Of a stretch of DNA of 64,000 nt, positions 1 through 10,814 are shown one piece after another. The position numbers and the translations under genes were made by a program. Source of the DNA: Aedes albopictus (lineage: Eukaryota > Arthropoda > Insecta > Diptera > Culicidae); contig NC_085137.1 in NCBI RefSeq assembly GCF_035046485.1, positions 249,835,233 to 249,899,232 on the forward strand, given 5' to 3'. Within the stretch, counting starts at the first letter, position 1. Every line of letters starts with the position of its first letter. Under the pieces are notes generated by a model that was not told where the DNA came from, ran no database searches, and saw only the letters and a list, made by a program, of their open reading frames with translations.

Positions 1-199
1 GTGTTTGTGTACTTTGAATACTCTACTTAATACTATTACCTAACGGAAAAAGGTTATTGCAAACTTAGAAAATTGCAAATGCTTTATGGAAAATCAAAAA
101 GCGCTGAAGAATGATCCACAAAAAATGTGCAATATTACCCATTAATAATTGACAATGTTCTTTACACAAATTAATTGAACCGAAATACTTTATTATAAA

Positions 200-1020
200 A
201 TATAAATGTTCCATAAAAAATGTTTCCATGTGCCTATATTAAATGGGGCTCTCCAATGCTTCCAGTTACAATTTCAAAGATTCCTCCTATATTATTTTAT
301 TATTTTTGTTGAGTCTATAAAAAATTCTCGTGACCCTCAAGGGATTCCTCTAAAATTTATTGAGGAATTTTTTTATGACATCCATCAATGCATTTGTTTG
401 CAATTTCTAAAAATATTTTTAACACATTACGTTAGAAATTCACCTACGGATTTTTCCAAGATCCTTCCTACAATCAATAACGCATTTCTTCCTTGGAATC
501 ACTTGCAGAATTTCAGAAGTCTCTCGTGGTTTTCTTTTCTTGTAATTTGGAGGGTATCTCAAGGTGATTTTCCAAGTATTCTCCTGGGTATCATTCTAGG
601 CATTCATTCAGGAACTTCTCCAGAGCTAAACAAATATCCGGAATTTTTGTTTGTGAATTCCTCTAGAAAATGTTCGAGAATTTATAGAGGTAACCACAGG
701 TATCTCCAATAGTTTTTATAGGGACTTCTTGAGACAATCCTACAGGAGTTTCTTAGAAATTCTTTCTGGAATTTCTTGAAAAGTTCCAAAAGAACTTTGA
801 AAAAAAATGTTGAAATTCCTGAAGAAATCCCTCTTATTCTAAAGAAGTCTCTGGGGATAAAAATATCTTCTCCAATGTCAGAAGGCACCCCAGCATGAAC
901 TTCTGAAAGAAACCCTGAAGGAATTTCCGGATAAATATTCAGCAGAACTCCTAAATCTTATGATATACTTTTGAATAAAATAAATTTCTGGAGAATCCTC
1001 TAACGCAAATTTCGATGAGA
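200..1020. repeat. Degenerate 12/24-bp GGAATTCC-type repeat tract
   Basis: Loose reiteration of short units such as 'ttcctgaagaaatccc' and 'gaatttcttgaa', the same low-complexity family that is clearest at 31-34.7 kb. Units are strongly diverged here. The 168-codon ORF on the plus strand at 206-712 is compositionally poor (F/I/L/S rich) and matches no family I recognise, so I treat it as chance. Boundaries are approximate. Confidence 0.6.
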
Positions 1021-1084
1021 ATTCAACAGGTAATTCTGAAGCAATCCACGGAAGATGTTCTAACGAAACTTAACGGCCTACCAC

Positions 1085-1215
1085 TGCACTGGCTCCAAAA
1101 GAAACTGCGGTCAAAAAAGATATACTTCCGTACGAAATGCACCATGTACAAGACGCTGAAAAGACCGGTGGCCACGATATGGCACGAGTTCGAGGAGGAC
1201 CTGCAAGCACTCGGA
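1085..1215 (+). pseudogene. RTE-like LINE RT fragment, 5' part of split copy A
   Basis: Conceptual translation contains LQKKLRSKKIY, TKCTMYKTLKRP and EEDLQALG, which align with residues after the RT catalytic core in the better copy at 12692-13978. The copy is degenerate: the expected YGHETWTML stretch is altered. It stops at about 1215, where a 1.8-kb insertion begins, and resumes at about 3034. It is a dead fragment of the C-terminal part of a non-LTR retrotransposon ORF2. Confidence 0.85.
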
Positions 1216-1401
1216 CTCGAGCAGAGGAGAATAGCAAATTGATAACTACGAAATCACAAAACCAGTTTTTATATCTTGTTTTGTTATTATTTAATTATCA
1301 AAGCATAGCTTTTACACAACAAATTCTGTCGGACAGTCTCATTTTGTTATTATCAAGCTATTGATATACATTGACTAAATTATATTTTAATAACATGTTT
1401 T

Positions 1402-1511
1402 GTTGAAGTACAAGTTTTGTTATTGCTGTACTGGGCGGTATTATTGACTGGGGATACCCACCCAGTCGATAATACCGCATAGTACAACAATAACGAAACT
1501 TGTGCTTCAAC
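1402..1511. repeat. Long inverted repeat (hairpin), 52-bp arms
   Basis: Positions 1402-1453 (starting GTTGAAGTACAAG) are nearly the reverse complement of 1460-1511 (ending CTTGTGCTTCAAC), with a loop of only about 6 bases. It could form a cruciform or an RNA hairpin. Confidence 0.85.
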
Positions 1512-1516
1512 CTTGG

Positions 1517-1695
1517 AATTCTAATGGTAGTGGCTCGGCAGTTTCATTTAAGAATTAAGCGGACTACAATGTTCTCGCTCCGACGACGTTTCGGTCCAGG
1601 ATTAGGACCTTCTGCAGGGACCGAAATGTCGGAGCGAGAACATTGTAGTCCGCTTAATTCTTAAATAAGACTGCCGAGCCACTACCATTAGAATT
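1517..1695. repeat. Long inverted repeat (hairpin), about 80-bp arms
   Basis: Left arm 1517-1598 and right arm about 1617-1695 are near-perfect reverse complements. Both carry the blocks AATTCTAATGGTAGTGGC, AAGAATTAAGCGGAC and TGTTCTCGCTCCGAC. The apex holds the hammerhead-like core annotated at 1589-1618. The architecture resembles a foldback transposon or a Penelope-like inverted terminus. Confidence 0.88.
1589..1618 (-). ncRNA. Hammerhead-ribozyme-like core motif (candidate)
   Basis: Read on the minus strand: CTGCAGA, then AGGTCC, a 7-nt loop, GGACC, then GAAAC. This has the order of a hammerhead core (CUGANGA, stem II, GAAA), but CTGCAGA departs from the canonical CTGATGA. Penelope-like elements are known to carry hammerhead motifs. 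Stem I and stem III were not demonstrated, so activity is doubtful. Confidence 0.35.
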
Positions 1696-2094
1696 ACAAA
1701 GTTATTATTTCAACAGTTGCACAATAGTAACAAGTTTTGACATCAAAGCAGCAATTCGACAATTATGACCTGTCCCTTTGATTTGTTCAATTTTTGTATT
1801 CAGTTTAGAAGTAACAATCTGAATGAATTCTTTAAGTAAGGCCGTTACAAATATTTATTTCACTTTTTGTCCCGCCACTCCTTGGCTGATCGAAAGGGGG
1901 GGATGAGAATAATAAAGCATTTAATCTGAAAAATATTAAAAACTCATCGGATTTGTTACAGAATTTTCAGCAAAACCCGATATTTTGATAAATATTTTTT
2001 TATTTGCCCCCTCAAAATGCCAAATCCTGCCAAATTTTTTTGAGGGGGGGGGGGGGGTAGACAAAAAGTCCAAAATTAAATTTGTATCCGCCTA

Positions 2095-2745
2095 ATACTC
2101 GGAAAAACAATTGAAAGTTCTGGAGGAACCCTTCGATAAATCCCTGGAGAAGTCTTCAAAAGAACTCCTGGTACAATCTTCCCATTAATTTCAAAAGTTA
2201 TTCTTCTGAGCAGTTATTAGAATTCGTGGCAGAATCTTTTGAAAAATTTCTGGAGAATTCTTCGGAAAAACTCCTGGTAAAATTCTCAAAGAAATTTTCA
2301 GAGAAATCTTAAGATGAACATCGGGATAAATTATCACAGGCAATTTTGAACAAATCCTTGAATGGATTTCTATGCAGCATTTTGGAAGAATTTCTAGAGG
2401 AGTCTTTGAAAATCCATGCATGATTCCGTTGAAGAACTCTCGGAGAAATTTATGGAAGATTTTTCAGAGTTATTTATGGAGATGATTATGACGCAGTCTG
2501 TCGGTGAATTTAAGGAATAATTATAGGATAATTTACTAAAAAAAAATCAGAGAAGTTCTTTGATAAACTTTTTCATAGACGGAATTTCTGACGAAATCCT
2601 TAAAGAAATTGATGAAGTATTTTTTTTTAATAATTTCTGGTGAAAGTCCTGTAGGAATCATCCTTGGAATCATTAGAGGAAGTGCAAGAGAAATTCTAGC
2701 AATATTTTTGGAGGAATCCTTGTTGAATCCAGGAGGAAGTATTAT
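2095..2745. repeat. Degenerate 12/24-bp repeat tract
   Basis: Repeated words of the type 'ctggaggaa', 'gaaatcct' and 'ctggagaaattc' fill the block, in the orientation opposite to the 31-34 kb tract. The 76-codon minus-strand ORF here is an in-frame reading of the repeat. Confidence 0.6.
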
Positions 2746-3033
2746 AACTTACTTAGTTTGATATCACAGCACATTTTGCACTCAGATTATTATCAATAAC
2801 ATATTAATATCAAAGTTTGTTAATGAAATATTTTCCTAATTCACTGTTATTAAGTTGTTATTGAAACTAACAAAACAACTTTATTAAATGTTTTTCCAGG
2901 AACATTTTTTGTTATGATATTTGTTATTTTGCCGCTTATGACAGACATGTTTATAACATATTAACCCTATTATTCAGTTATTTTGCAAAATAACACGGCT
3001 CCTTATATTGTTGTTATTCTCTTCTAGTCGGGG

Positions 3034-3320
3034 AGTATCGACGCGTGGTAAGGACGATCTTCAGCGGTATATAGGAGAACGGTGTGGCGAACTCGCTGCA
3101 CTCTACGACGAACCCAGTAGCTATAAGGCGCCAAAAGCCGGAAGGACACGATGAGCAGAGTATGTTGCAAGAATGCCGGACAACAACCATGCAAAGTTGG
3201 TGTTCACTACTGATCTAGTTGGCATAAGAAGACTTGGGGCGTAAAGAGCACGATGAGCGGACGAGGTGGAGCGTAATATGGCGAGCAGTGGGCGTGTTCG
3301 AGGATGGAGAGCGGTAGCCA
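3034..3320 (+). pseudogene. RTE-like LINE RT fragment, 3' part of split copy A
   Basis: Nucleotide-level match to the C-terminal end of the LINE ORF at 13640-13935: sequences encoding the FGG.QEN, HELAALY, KAGRIRWAGH and TRRRGAQRARW region are present but carry stops and shifts (for example at the 'ggggcgtaaagag' stretch). Together with 1085-1215 it forms one copy interrupted by the 1216-3033 insertion. Confidence 0.85.
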
Positions 3321-3334
3321 CAATCCGGATTATG

Positions 3335-6300
3335 TCTTTTCTATGTGATGTCGAGCTAATAAATGTATTTAGGTCAGTGAAGAGAATTGTCAGACAAAGG
3401 AGGCACAAAACAAGTAAAAAAGAGACGCGTCGATTACTCTTTATCACAACTGGTAACAGATAATGACATGATCTCGAAATTTTTTGTTGCAGACAAAACA
3501 GAACCTGAATTTGTTGCGCACTTTTCATCTCGTGAATAATCAATTATTACCAACCCAAAATCGAAACTTATTGATGATACATCTTCAGCAGCGTTGCAGT
3601 GTTTACCGACTCGAAGAAACACCTCGAAAATCACAATGAAAGCCATAAAAATCTCTAAAATCGTGGTGCACGATCTTTGTCCTATTCTGTTCAAGTTGGG
3701 ACAAACGTATGTCGCATTGGGTAGAATGTCGCAACAAATTCAGGTTGCGACATTGTCGTTATTGTTGCGCGATGGCTGAATTTTGATACACTGATTTAGG
3801 TACGTATATGTGCTGAGCAGCGTTTTCGGAGCAATGCAGGAATTGGTGATATAGAGATAATCAACACGAAGAATATTGATTTTTTAGAAGCATTTTCGTT
3901 TTATTTCCAATTGTTTTTGTATAACTCCAGTATGTAATTGTACAATGTTTCGATATAATGCAAACATGTTTGTTTCGTAGTAAAAATCCACCGTCAGTTT
4001 GTTCTTTATAATGATACTTGTTTTACGTTTACAGGATGTGTCTTTGTGAGAACTGGTTTTGGCTTAGTTTGTTCTGGATGAGTTCCATTTGTTTAGACTC
4101 TGCATTTGTGTGTGTGAATTTCTGAAATAAGTGTTCATTTAATACCAAACTATGTTTTACTTCAATATATATGGCAACGTTCGTTTTGTGAATGGATTTG
4201 TGTTTTATGTTGTCTGGTTCGATTTTTTAATGAATTCCTCAACTCATTCCTAAAATATGTTAAGTAATATATCTTATCCGCACTCGCTATATTAACTTGA
4301 TTTTAACTTTCCTACGATGGGAATATTTTGCATCGAGATTTTCTATGGCATGGCTTTCTCTTATAGTTTGGTCCTTTTACTATGTGTCCGTTAAACAATC
4401 TTTCCCAGCTTATACCGTTTTTCTATAATCTTCATTCCTAAGTTCGTACTTTGGTTCAATCGATCGATAGTTATCGTCCTTTCCTACTCATGCATCCAAA
4501 TGTGCAAGGATATCAATTTAAAGCAAGGGCTCATTACGTTAAATGTGTGCACCGTCGTTTGGATCTTATCTCACTTACAGGGAAAAACTACGGGGTATAA
4601 AAAATGATTATCGTGTGTGTGTGTTTTCATTCGGCTATCGCATGCGACCGATGTTTTTAAACTAGAATTAATTGCGACGCCGCTATCAGTGGCTCGTTAA
4701 TTGTGTTTCCATGTATTTTAATTTTTATTTGCGTCAACAGTCGTTCCTCATTTGGATTTATTATGTTGATTCTATTTGGTTGGGCTGTGAGGCTTTCAAT
4801 CAGTTCCATCGGGCATTAAATTTCATAGAAGCAATAACAATTCAATCGCTTTCAATTGTTGTCAGAGCTACATATGTACATTACTTTTAATAAATTCCGC
4901 GTGTTTTAAAAATGTTCGTATGTACAGTATATTATAGTGGTTTTGTCTTAATTGTACAGGTATGATACGTCATTGATCAATCCATTGTTTTCCTTATTCA
5001 CAATTCAATCGAGCTGGGATATGAATTTTATTTCTTTCAATAAAAACTTATGTTGGCCATGTAATGTTGGATTTTACTGAATAAGATGGCAGTGGGTTGA
5101 AAAAACAAAATCAACACATATCTGTTTCGTTTGCATATTTTTATAGCCATTCCTGTAGACTACAATTGGGTAACTTCTATCTAGCTATGGTTTGCCCTGG
5201 ACACCGTCCTTATCGTGTAAGCGAAATTCTCTACAAAATTTCCAACACGCTTTAGTAATGAGCGTCATCGGTGGATAAACCACTCAACTTATTTTATCTG
5301 TTCAGGCCAAGATCCAGGCCAAATTTCGGATGAATGTCATTTTGCTTCTATTACACATTTAACATATTTACACATACTTATCAACTAACTGGGGACATGT
5401 CAGGTCCTTTACTTAAGCTTCACTCAAAAGTAATTCAATGGGCTATTGACAGAGTGCTATTTTCGAGTAATATGTACAACAGTGTATTGAACTAGTTTTT
5501 GCGTTGGTAGTTATGAACAGTAGATATCCAATAGTTTTTTTTTTGGTTTTCATCAATTGTATATTTCTTTGTTAAAAGGCACGAGGAAGATTTGGGATTT
5601 TCTAAGTTTTAGAATTATCGTCATTAGTTTCAAGATGGAATGCCGCAGAAGGTTTTTGTAGAAATGTTATGAACAAAAAACTTAAATTCATATGAACTGA
5701 AGTGATGATTTTCATCCCGATTGAAAAAAAGAACAATGTAATATAAGCTTCAAAAGGAGTTTGAATGGCCAGTAGTGTGTGGTGTGAACAAAGATTAGTG
5801 ACATTCCCCTTGAGTGTCCTTCCACAAGCTAGCGTCGGTGACAGTCAGCATCATGACGAAGTGAGCAGTGTGATGCTACCTCATTGAGGAGTTTTCGGTT
5901 TTATCACGATCAAAAAAAATTTTACCGTAATATAAACGAAACCGTGAATTTGGTGAAACGAGAAATAATAGTATTTTTTTTTCTTCAAAATCGTTCAGCT
6001 GCAAAATATATGAATCATAGTTTACATTTTTAACAGTTTTGGTGGATAGCATTACCCAGTATTGATTTTATATTGACTTCGGAATGTTTTACAACAAGTG
6101 TGATAAAAATGAAACGAAAATCGTGATAAAATCGAATAGAAAACCGTGAATTTGGGCGAGTAGTGATTAAAACGACTAGTGATAAAATCGAAACGCCACT
6201 GTAAAGCTTTGGCGGAGCAAGTCGCCTGCATCGCGAGGTCCCGTACCATATCAAGTTCTGCTGTAGTTTGCTAAGATGGCAGGTAACGGGTTATTCGGAT

Positions 6301-6540
6301 GAGTTACGCAATATTCAACTCCTATTTATGTACTTTCTACTGTAACTCTGTCAATTTGGGAACAATTGAATCTGCCGCATCCGTTATTCCAGCATAATTT
6401 GATGGTGAATCGGACAAGTTCAATGCGAATGAACAAAGAGCAGACATGTATAAAGAACGAACCAAAGAAGACAGTTACAATGGAGTGAAGGATACTCGGC
6501 CGGCATGGAAGGTTATTCGTTTGTCGTCAAACAAGAAAAT
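3335..6540. other. Low-copy-looking AT-rich DNA, no gene supported
   Basis: No ORF with family resemblance. The stretch 3780-5560 lacks the repeat words seen elsewhere and has several AATAAA-like sites, so it may be intron or UTR of a host gene, but no exon is recognisable. From about 6101 to 6195 the word GTGATAAAATCGAA recurs in a short degenerate cluster, with related sequence near 5895-5965. Confidence 0.4.
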
Positions 6541-6734
6541 AATTACAAATGTTTTTGCCTTTCTCGTACACCAAGGTGTACCGAAAGGCTATATGTTCAC
6601 TCCAAAAACGAAAATTTGATAGAGCCCCCGGAGGGGTCAAGTATTATATACCAATCGACTCAGCTCAACGAATTGAGATGATGTCTGTGTGTATGTATGT
6701 GTGTGTGTATGTGTACAAAAAGGTCACCTCATTT

Positions 6735-7390
6735 CTACCGCCGGAAGCGGCCAAATATAAAATTGGACCAAACCCATGTATGCGACACATCAAATCGCCG
6801 CTTTTACTTTAACTTGATGAACGGAAAGCAGGAAAATAGCCTCAGACCATATTTGTACCGGTAGCGTTCCAAAACCGGTTCCAGGTGTCCCGCCGGAACT
6901 GGTCAAATATGGAAAAGGAACAAACCTGTGCATGCGACACATCAAATCGCTTTTTTTTTTAATGATATGATGAACAGTAAGTCTGAAAATAATTTAGACC
7001 ATTTCTGAACCGGTAGTGTTCCGGAATCGGCTCCAGTAGTCCCGCTGAAAGTGTCCAAATATAAAAGAGAACTTAAACCATTCATGCAAGACGTCAAACC
7101 ACGGTTGTTTAGATATCCTGAAAACGGTTGGCAAAAAATAGTTTCAGACCATATTTGGGACAACCGGTAATGTTCTGCAACCGGCTTTGGGCGTCTCACC
7201 GAAACTGACCGATTGTAAAAGAGGTTCCGGGGGTCCCTCCGGAAGTGGTCAAATGTTGAAGGGAACCTTACCCATACATGCAACACATCAAATCACGGCT
7301 TTTTCGATAACCTGATGAACGGTTTTCAAGAAAATAACCTCATACGTTAGAGACTATCAGCAGTGTTCCACAACCGGTTTCGGGTGACGT
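6735..7390. repeat. Tandem array, about 4 degenerate ~160-bp units
   Basis: The order 'CCGGAA..GGTCAAAT', 'CCCATGCATGC.ACACATCAAAT', 'GATGAACGG', 'AAAATA.CCTCAGACCAT', 'ACCGGTA..GTTCC..AACCGG' recurs at about 6740, 6895, 7045 and 7235. Units are clearly related but diverged and of variable length. The ORFs across it are not conserved between units. Confidence 0.8.
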
Positions 7391-7525
7391 AATCTCTTTT
7401 TGTGTCTAAAATTACTGCGCAAAACATTCTTGCTTTTCTAAATCAAGTATTCTCAGAATTCAGAAACTTTTCGACTTGTGTCGAGGGAAAGATCATTAGC
7501 ATTAAGCAAGTCACACAAATTCGTA

Positions 7526-8103
7526 CAGTATCGGACAATAAAAATGCACCAAAGCCGTTTTCCCATACAAACTAGTCAACTTTAGATTACCATATCTCAG
7601 TTACTTCTCAACCGATTTTTTTCATTTTTCTGTGACGAACTACAAAACATTTTAAATTTCCAAAACTGTTGAAAAAGTTCAGCGATAACTATTGTTACAA
7701 AAGTTACAGATAGGTTGAATTTTGACAATAAAAATGCACCAAGACAAAAAATGTTATAGCAAAAAATGGTTACGTCATATCATTATGGAGTCTTCGGCAA
7801 ATATGTTTCTTGTGTGATGACGAATAGTTTGCTAAACAGACGAACATGATTTGACTTCAACATTTTTTGCTATACAATTTTTTGTCTTGGTGCATTTTTA
7901 TTGTCAAAATTCAACCTATCTGTAACTTTTGTAACAATAGTTATTACTAAACTTTTTCAATAGTTTTTGAAAATTGGAATGTTTTGTAGTTCGTCACAGA
8001 AAAATGAAAACAATCGGTTGAGAAGTTACTGAGATATGGTAATCTAAAGTTGACTAGTTTGTATGGGAAAACGGCTTTGGTGCATTTTTATTGTCCGATA
8101 CTG
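7526..8103. mobile_element. TA-flanked hairpin MITE (Tc1/mariner-like), 578 bp
   Basis: Starts CAGTATCGGACAATAAAAA at 7526 and ends with its reverse complement at 8103, flanked by TA at 7524-7525 and 8104-8105. Inverted arms run about 245 bp each (7526-7770 and 7860-8103) around a ~90-bp loop. Within each arm the word GACAATAAAAATGCACCA occurs twice (near 7533 and 7723 on the left), an IR/DR-like architecture. No ORF. Tc1/mariner affiliation is inferred from the TA duplication. Confidence 0.9.
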
Positions 8104-8987
8104 TAGGTGGTACAGTCCCATACCGCTGTTATGATAATTGCATCCTCAATTCGTAATAAAAGATTTGAGGATGATCACTGACTCTTAGGCAAGATTGATT
8201 GCGTCGACGGAAAGATCATGAGTATTAGAGTGTGTAAACTTTGTATGGAGAAAATTAAAATTTGATCGCCGGAACAAAGTTTTTTCAATCTTAAATAGCG
8301 TCCAAAACAACTGACTGCATTTTACTCTTAAGTTGATTTTTTTTTGTTTAAAACCATGTTGAAGTTTAGCCTAGGATATGCTGAAAAAACTTCGCCGAAG
8401 ACCGCAAAGTGATCCGACACTTGAGGAAACAAGCTATACTTTTGTTAATTCAGGTCAAAAATTGAAATTTTATTTTTGATGTTATTCGTTTACTTGTTGA
8501 ATGTTAAGCACCCTCAGACGATCTGAAAGTAATAACTTTTGTCACAAGTGTAGGAACACTTTGCGGTCTTCGGCAAAATTTTTCGGCATTCCTTTAGGCT
8601 ATACTTCAACGTCATTGATTAGATCGTTTCAGACAACAATGTTCAAGTTATGGAAAAAATGCAAAAAGTACGTTTTTCCATTCTAAATTCCATACAACTT
8701 TCAATCACAATGCAACCAATACGAGGATGCAACCAGTCGCTCCCAAATTTTGCACAACTGTTTTTTGAAGCTAAAAGGAATCGCAAAACCTTTGTTCCAA
8801 AAATCGAGCCAGTCTAATGAGTATATATTTGACGAGAAAGGCACTATCACCACTAGGTGGTGGATTAATCTGTTTTTTTTTTTATAAGATAACAGGAGAA
8901 AGCAAAATGCTCAGAGGGTCAGATTCATGATGTAAGGCTTCAGACAACAGTACTGATTCAACTACATTAGAGAATCACTAAAGTTAA

Positions 8988-9104
8988 CCCTCGCGCAGTC
9001 GCGTCGTTGACTACCTGCAGCAACGCCGCGCTCACGCTATATACCACAAGCGTACATTTTTTATGGTGCGTGTACTCATAGTACACGGCACGACCGCTTC
9101 CGGG
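8988..9104. mobile_element. TTAA-flanked MITE (piggyBac-like), 117 bp
   Basis: Flanked by TTAA at 8984-8987 and 9105-9108. The ends begin CCCTCGCGCAGTCG and, on the other strand, CCCGGAAGCGGTCG, an imperfect inverted repeat. An internal palindrome CGTGTACTCATAGTACACG lies near 9069-9087. The TTAA target plus CCC termini are typical of piggyBac-type non-autonomous elements. The small size makes the family call tentative. Confidence 0.6.
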
Positions 9105-9109
9105 TTAAT

Positions 9110-10540
9110 CTGTTGGATTAACATTCTCCTCTACTGAACAATTTTTCGTAACTTTTTTCATATAATGTATTGGGTCATTTCGGTAGATTTGTTTCAATTT
9201 CGGAGCTGAAAAGTTAATTATATTGGTGTGGCTTGAATAGAGATTTGTATTTGTCGATAATCCATTGGGATATGAAAACCTGTAGATTCATTTAGTTGCT
9301 CCAAAGTGATACATCTTGTTTTTGAATATTTTCAATGTTGAAAAACTTTGTTATTCTTGGCAGTATTCTTTTGATCGTCATTATTATTTTGTTAAATCTT
9401 GCTAGCTAAACAGCAGTGTAATCTGCAACGGCAATGGAAATGTCCATGTTTATAACTTCATCTATGATTTATGCATTCTTTGCTATGCATAGTCATCCCT
9501 AGATTTTGTTTTTCAAGCAATATGCCCGTCGAATCACCCATCCTATTATTTCCGCTAAAACGCCAAAAAATCATCGCCCTTGACACAGTTCGTCAGCCAA
9601 TTTCATTATTCGCTCTTTGGTGCTCGCCATGGCCAGCAATACTCATAGGCCAGGAAGGAACGGCCGGAGGTCCGTTCCGCGCGCGTGGACAGCAGAAGCG
9701 AAATGACACCGTCAATAATGATCAAAAATTCAATTATAAAATTTCATCCCTTGGCACTTATCTCGAAATGGACATCATCGTTTGCTCGCACGATCCGTTA
9801 TAATCACATCATAATCACTTTCCATCCTCTGTCTCCCTCTCAGACGGATGGACGACCGGCCCGGACTACAGGACAGGACGAATGTCCCTTGGAAAACGTC
9901 GCCCCTTTGTCCCCAGCAGCGAGCGAGGTCGTCGGTCTCGAGGGGCTATTCATTTCGAACTGGTTGGTATCCATTTGAGAGCGATGGTCATTAATACTGC
10001 AACACTCGTTGCGCCAACCCGGACAGAACAGTAGCACAGGGTAGTGCAGCAGCAATACACTACGATGGGGATGAACACAGTGCGGACGAACATCGCACGA
10101 ATGACCGCCCCACTGCCATTGCAATGAGCTTGCTTTAATTATCCGAATTTTGCTATGTTCATATTTTGTACGGAATGGTGGACTGTGTGGGGGGGGGGGG
10201 GGGGCTAGAGGTTGAGACGCGATCAGCAGTGGAATATTTGATGAAGACCCTAGATGTCCATAGTGACGTGACATTGTTACGACATAGAGATGACCCGCAT
10301 AACTGTCAACCGGTGACGACCTAGTAGGAACTAATCAACGTTTGTTTGGGAAGGCTTATTTGGTTCACCTTAAGCGCAATGTTCAAATGCAAGTTCATGT
10401 TAAGTGGCTTAGAAGTAGCAAAATTAAAACAGTAAAATTGTTGCTCTGAAATTCATGTTATATGGTACAGGTTGATGTAATAAAACTTCAAAAAAAAAAA
10501 AATATGGCGAGGTACTCATTTTTGAACGTTGTTTCACTGA
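9110..10540. other. Low-copy-looking stretch without supported gene
   Basis: ORFs of 97-144 codons exist here but show no domain or biased composition. 9530-9960 is less AT-rich and could be conserved non-coding DNA. A 16-base G run occurs at 10189-10204. AATAAA followed by an A tract near 10480-10501 looks like the 3' end of a retrocopy on the plus strand, but the body of such an element is not recognised. Confidence 0.35.
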
Positions 10541-10814
10541 ATGATTACACTTGGTTTTGAAAAATGTCCCCAAAACAACTTCAGCAGATATGCTGGACCC
10601 TTAAAGGGTGCGCATAACCTCTGGAGTTTTCCAAGCTTTTATTCTTGGTCCAGTGCTATGGAATGTCATGTCAAAACTTCGTTGAGCATGTATAAAGTAT
10701 CACTAGGTAGGCTCGAGAAGCACGTTCTCCTCCATTTGGGTAATTTGTGCCATCGCCATGAACACGGGCCTATTTATAGGATAGGATCGGGAAAAGGAAG
10801 GTAAGGAAATAGGA

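Larger units (their letters stand above)
1216..3033. mobile_element. TTGTTATT-rich 1.8-kb insertion splitting LINE copy A
   Basis: The LINE homology breaks at 1215 and resumes at 3034. The ends are imperfect inverted repeats: AGAGGAGAATAGCAA at the left and, reverse-complemented, AGAAGAGAATAACAA at the right. The interior is AT-rich with many TTGTTATT or AATAACAA words, two large hairpins (1402-1511 and 1517-1695), a homopolymer G run (2044-2057) and a degenerate repeat block (2095-2745). No transposase is visible, so it is non-autonomous or composite. A related terminus occurs at 62882. No clear target-site duplication was found. Confidence 0.65.
6557..8842. mobile_element. Composite foldback-type element with GCCTTTCTCGT ends
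   Basis: The left end GCCTTTCTCGT (6557-6567) has its exact reverse complement ACGAGAAAGGC at 8832-8842. Inside are a degenerate tandem array (6735-7390) and a nested 578-bp hairpin element (7526-8103). No transposase ORF. The right boundary could lie slightly further out (to about 8885), because the sequence after 8842 also looks element-derived. No target-site duplication was identified. Confidence 0.6.

Noticed and set aside
1216..3033. CRISPR-like array from recurring TTGTTATT words
   Set aside because: Eukaryotic context, irregular spacing, no uniform repeat-spacer pattern.
9840..10274. 144-codon minus ORF
   Set aside because: No domain and odd composition; includes the G-run as Pro codons. 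Chance ORF.
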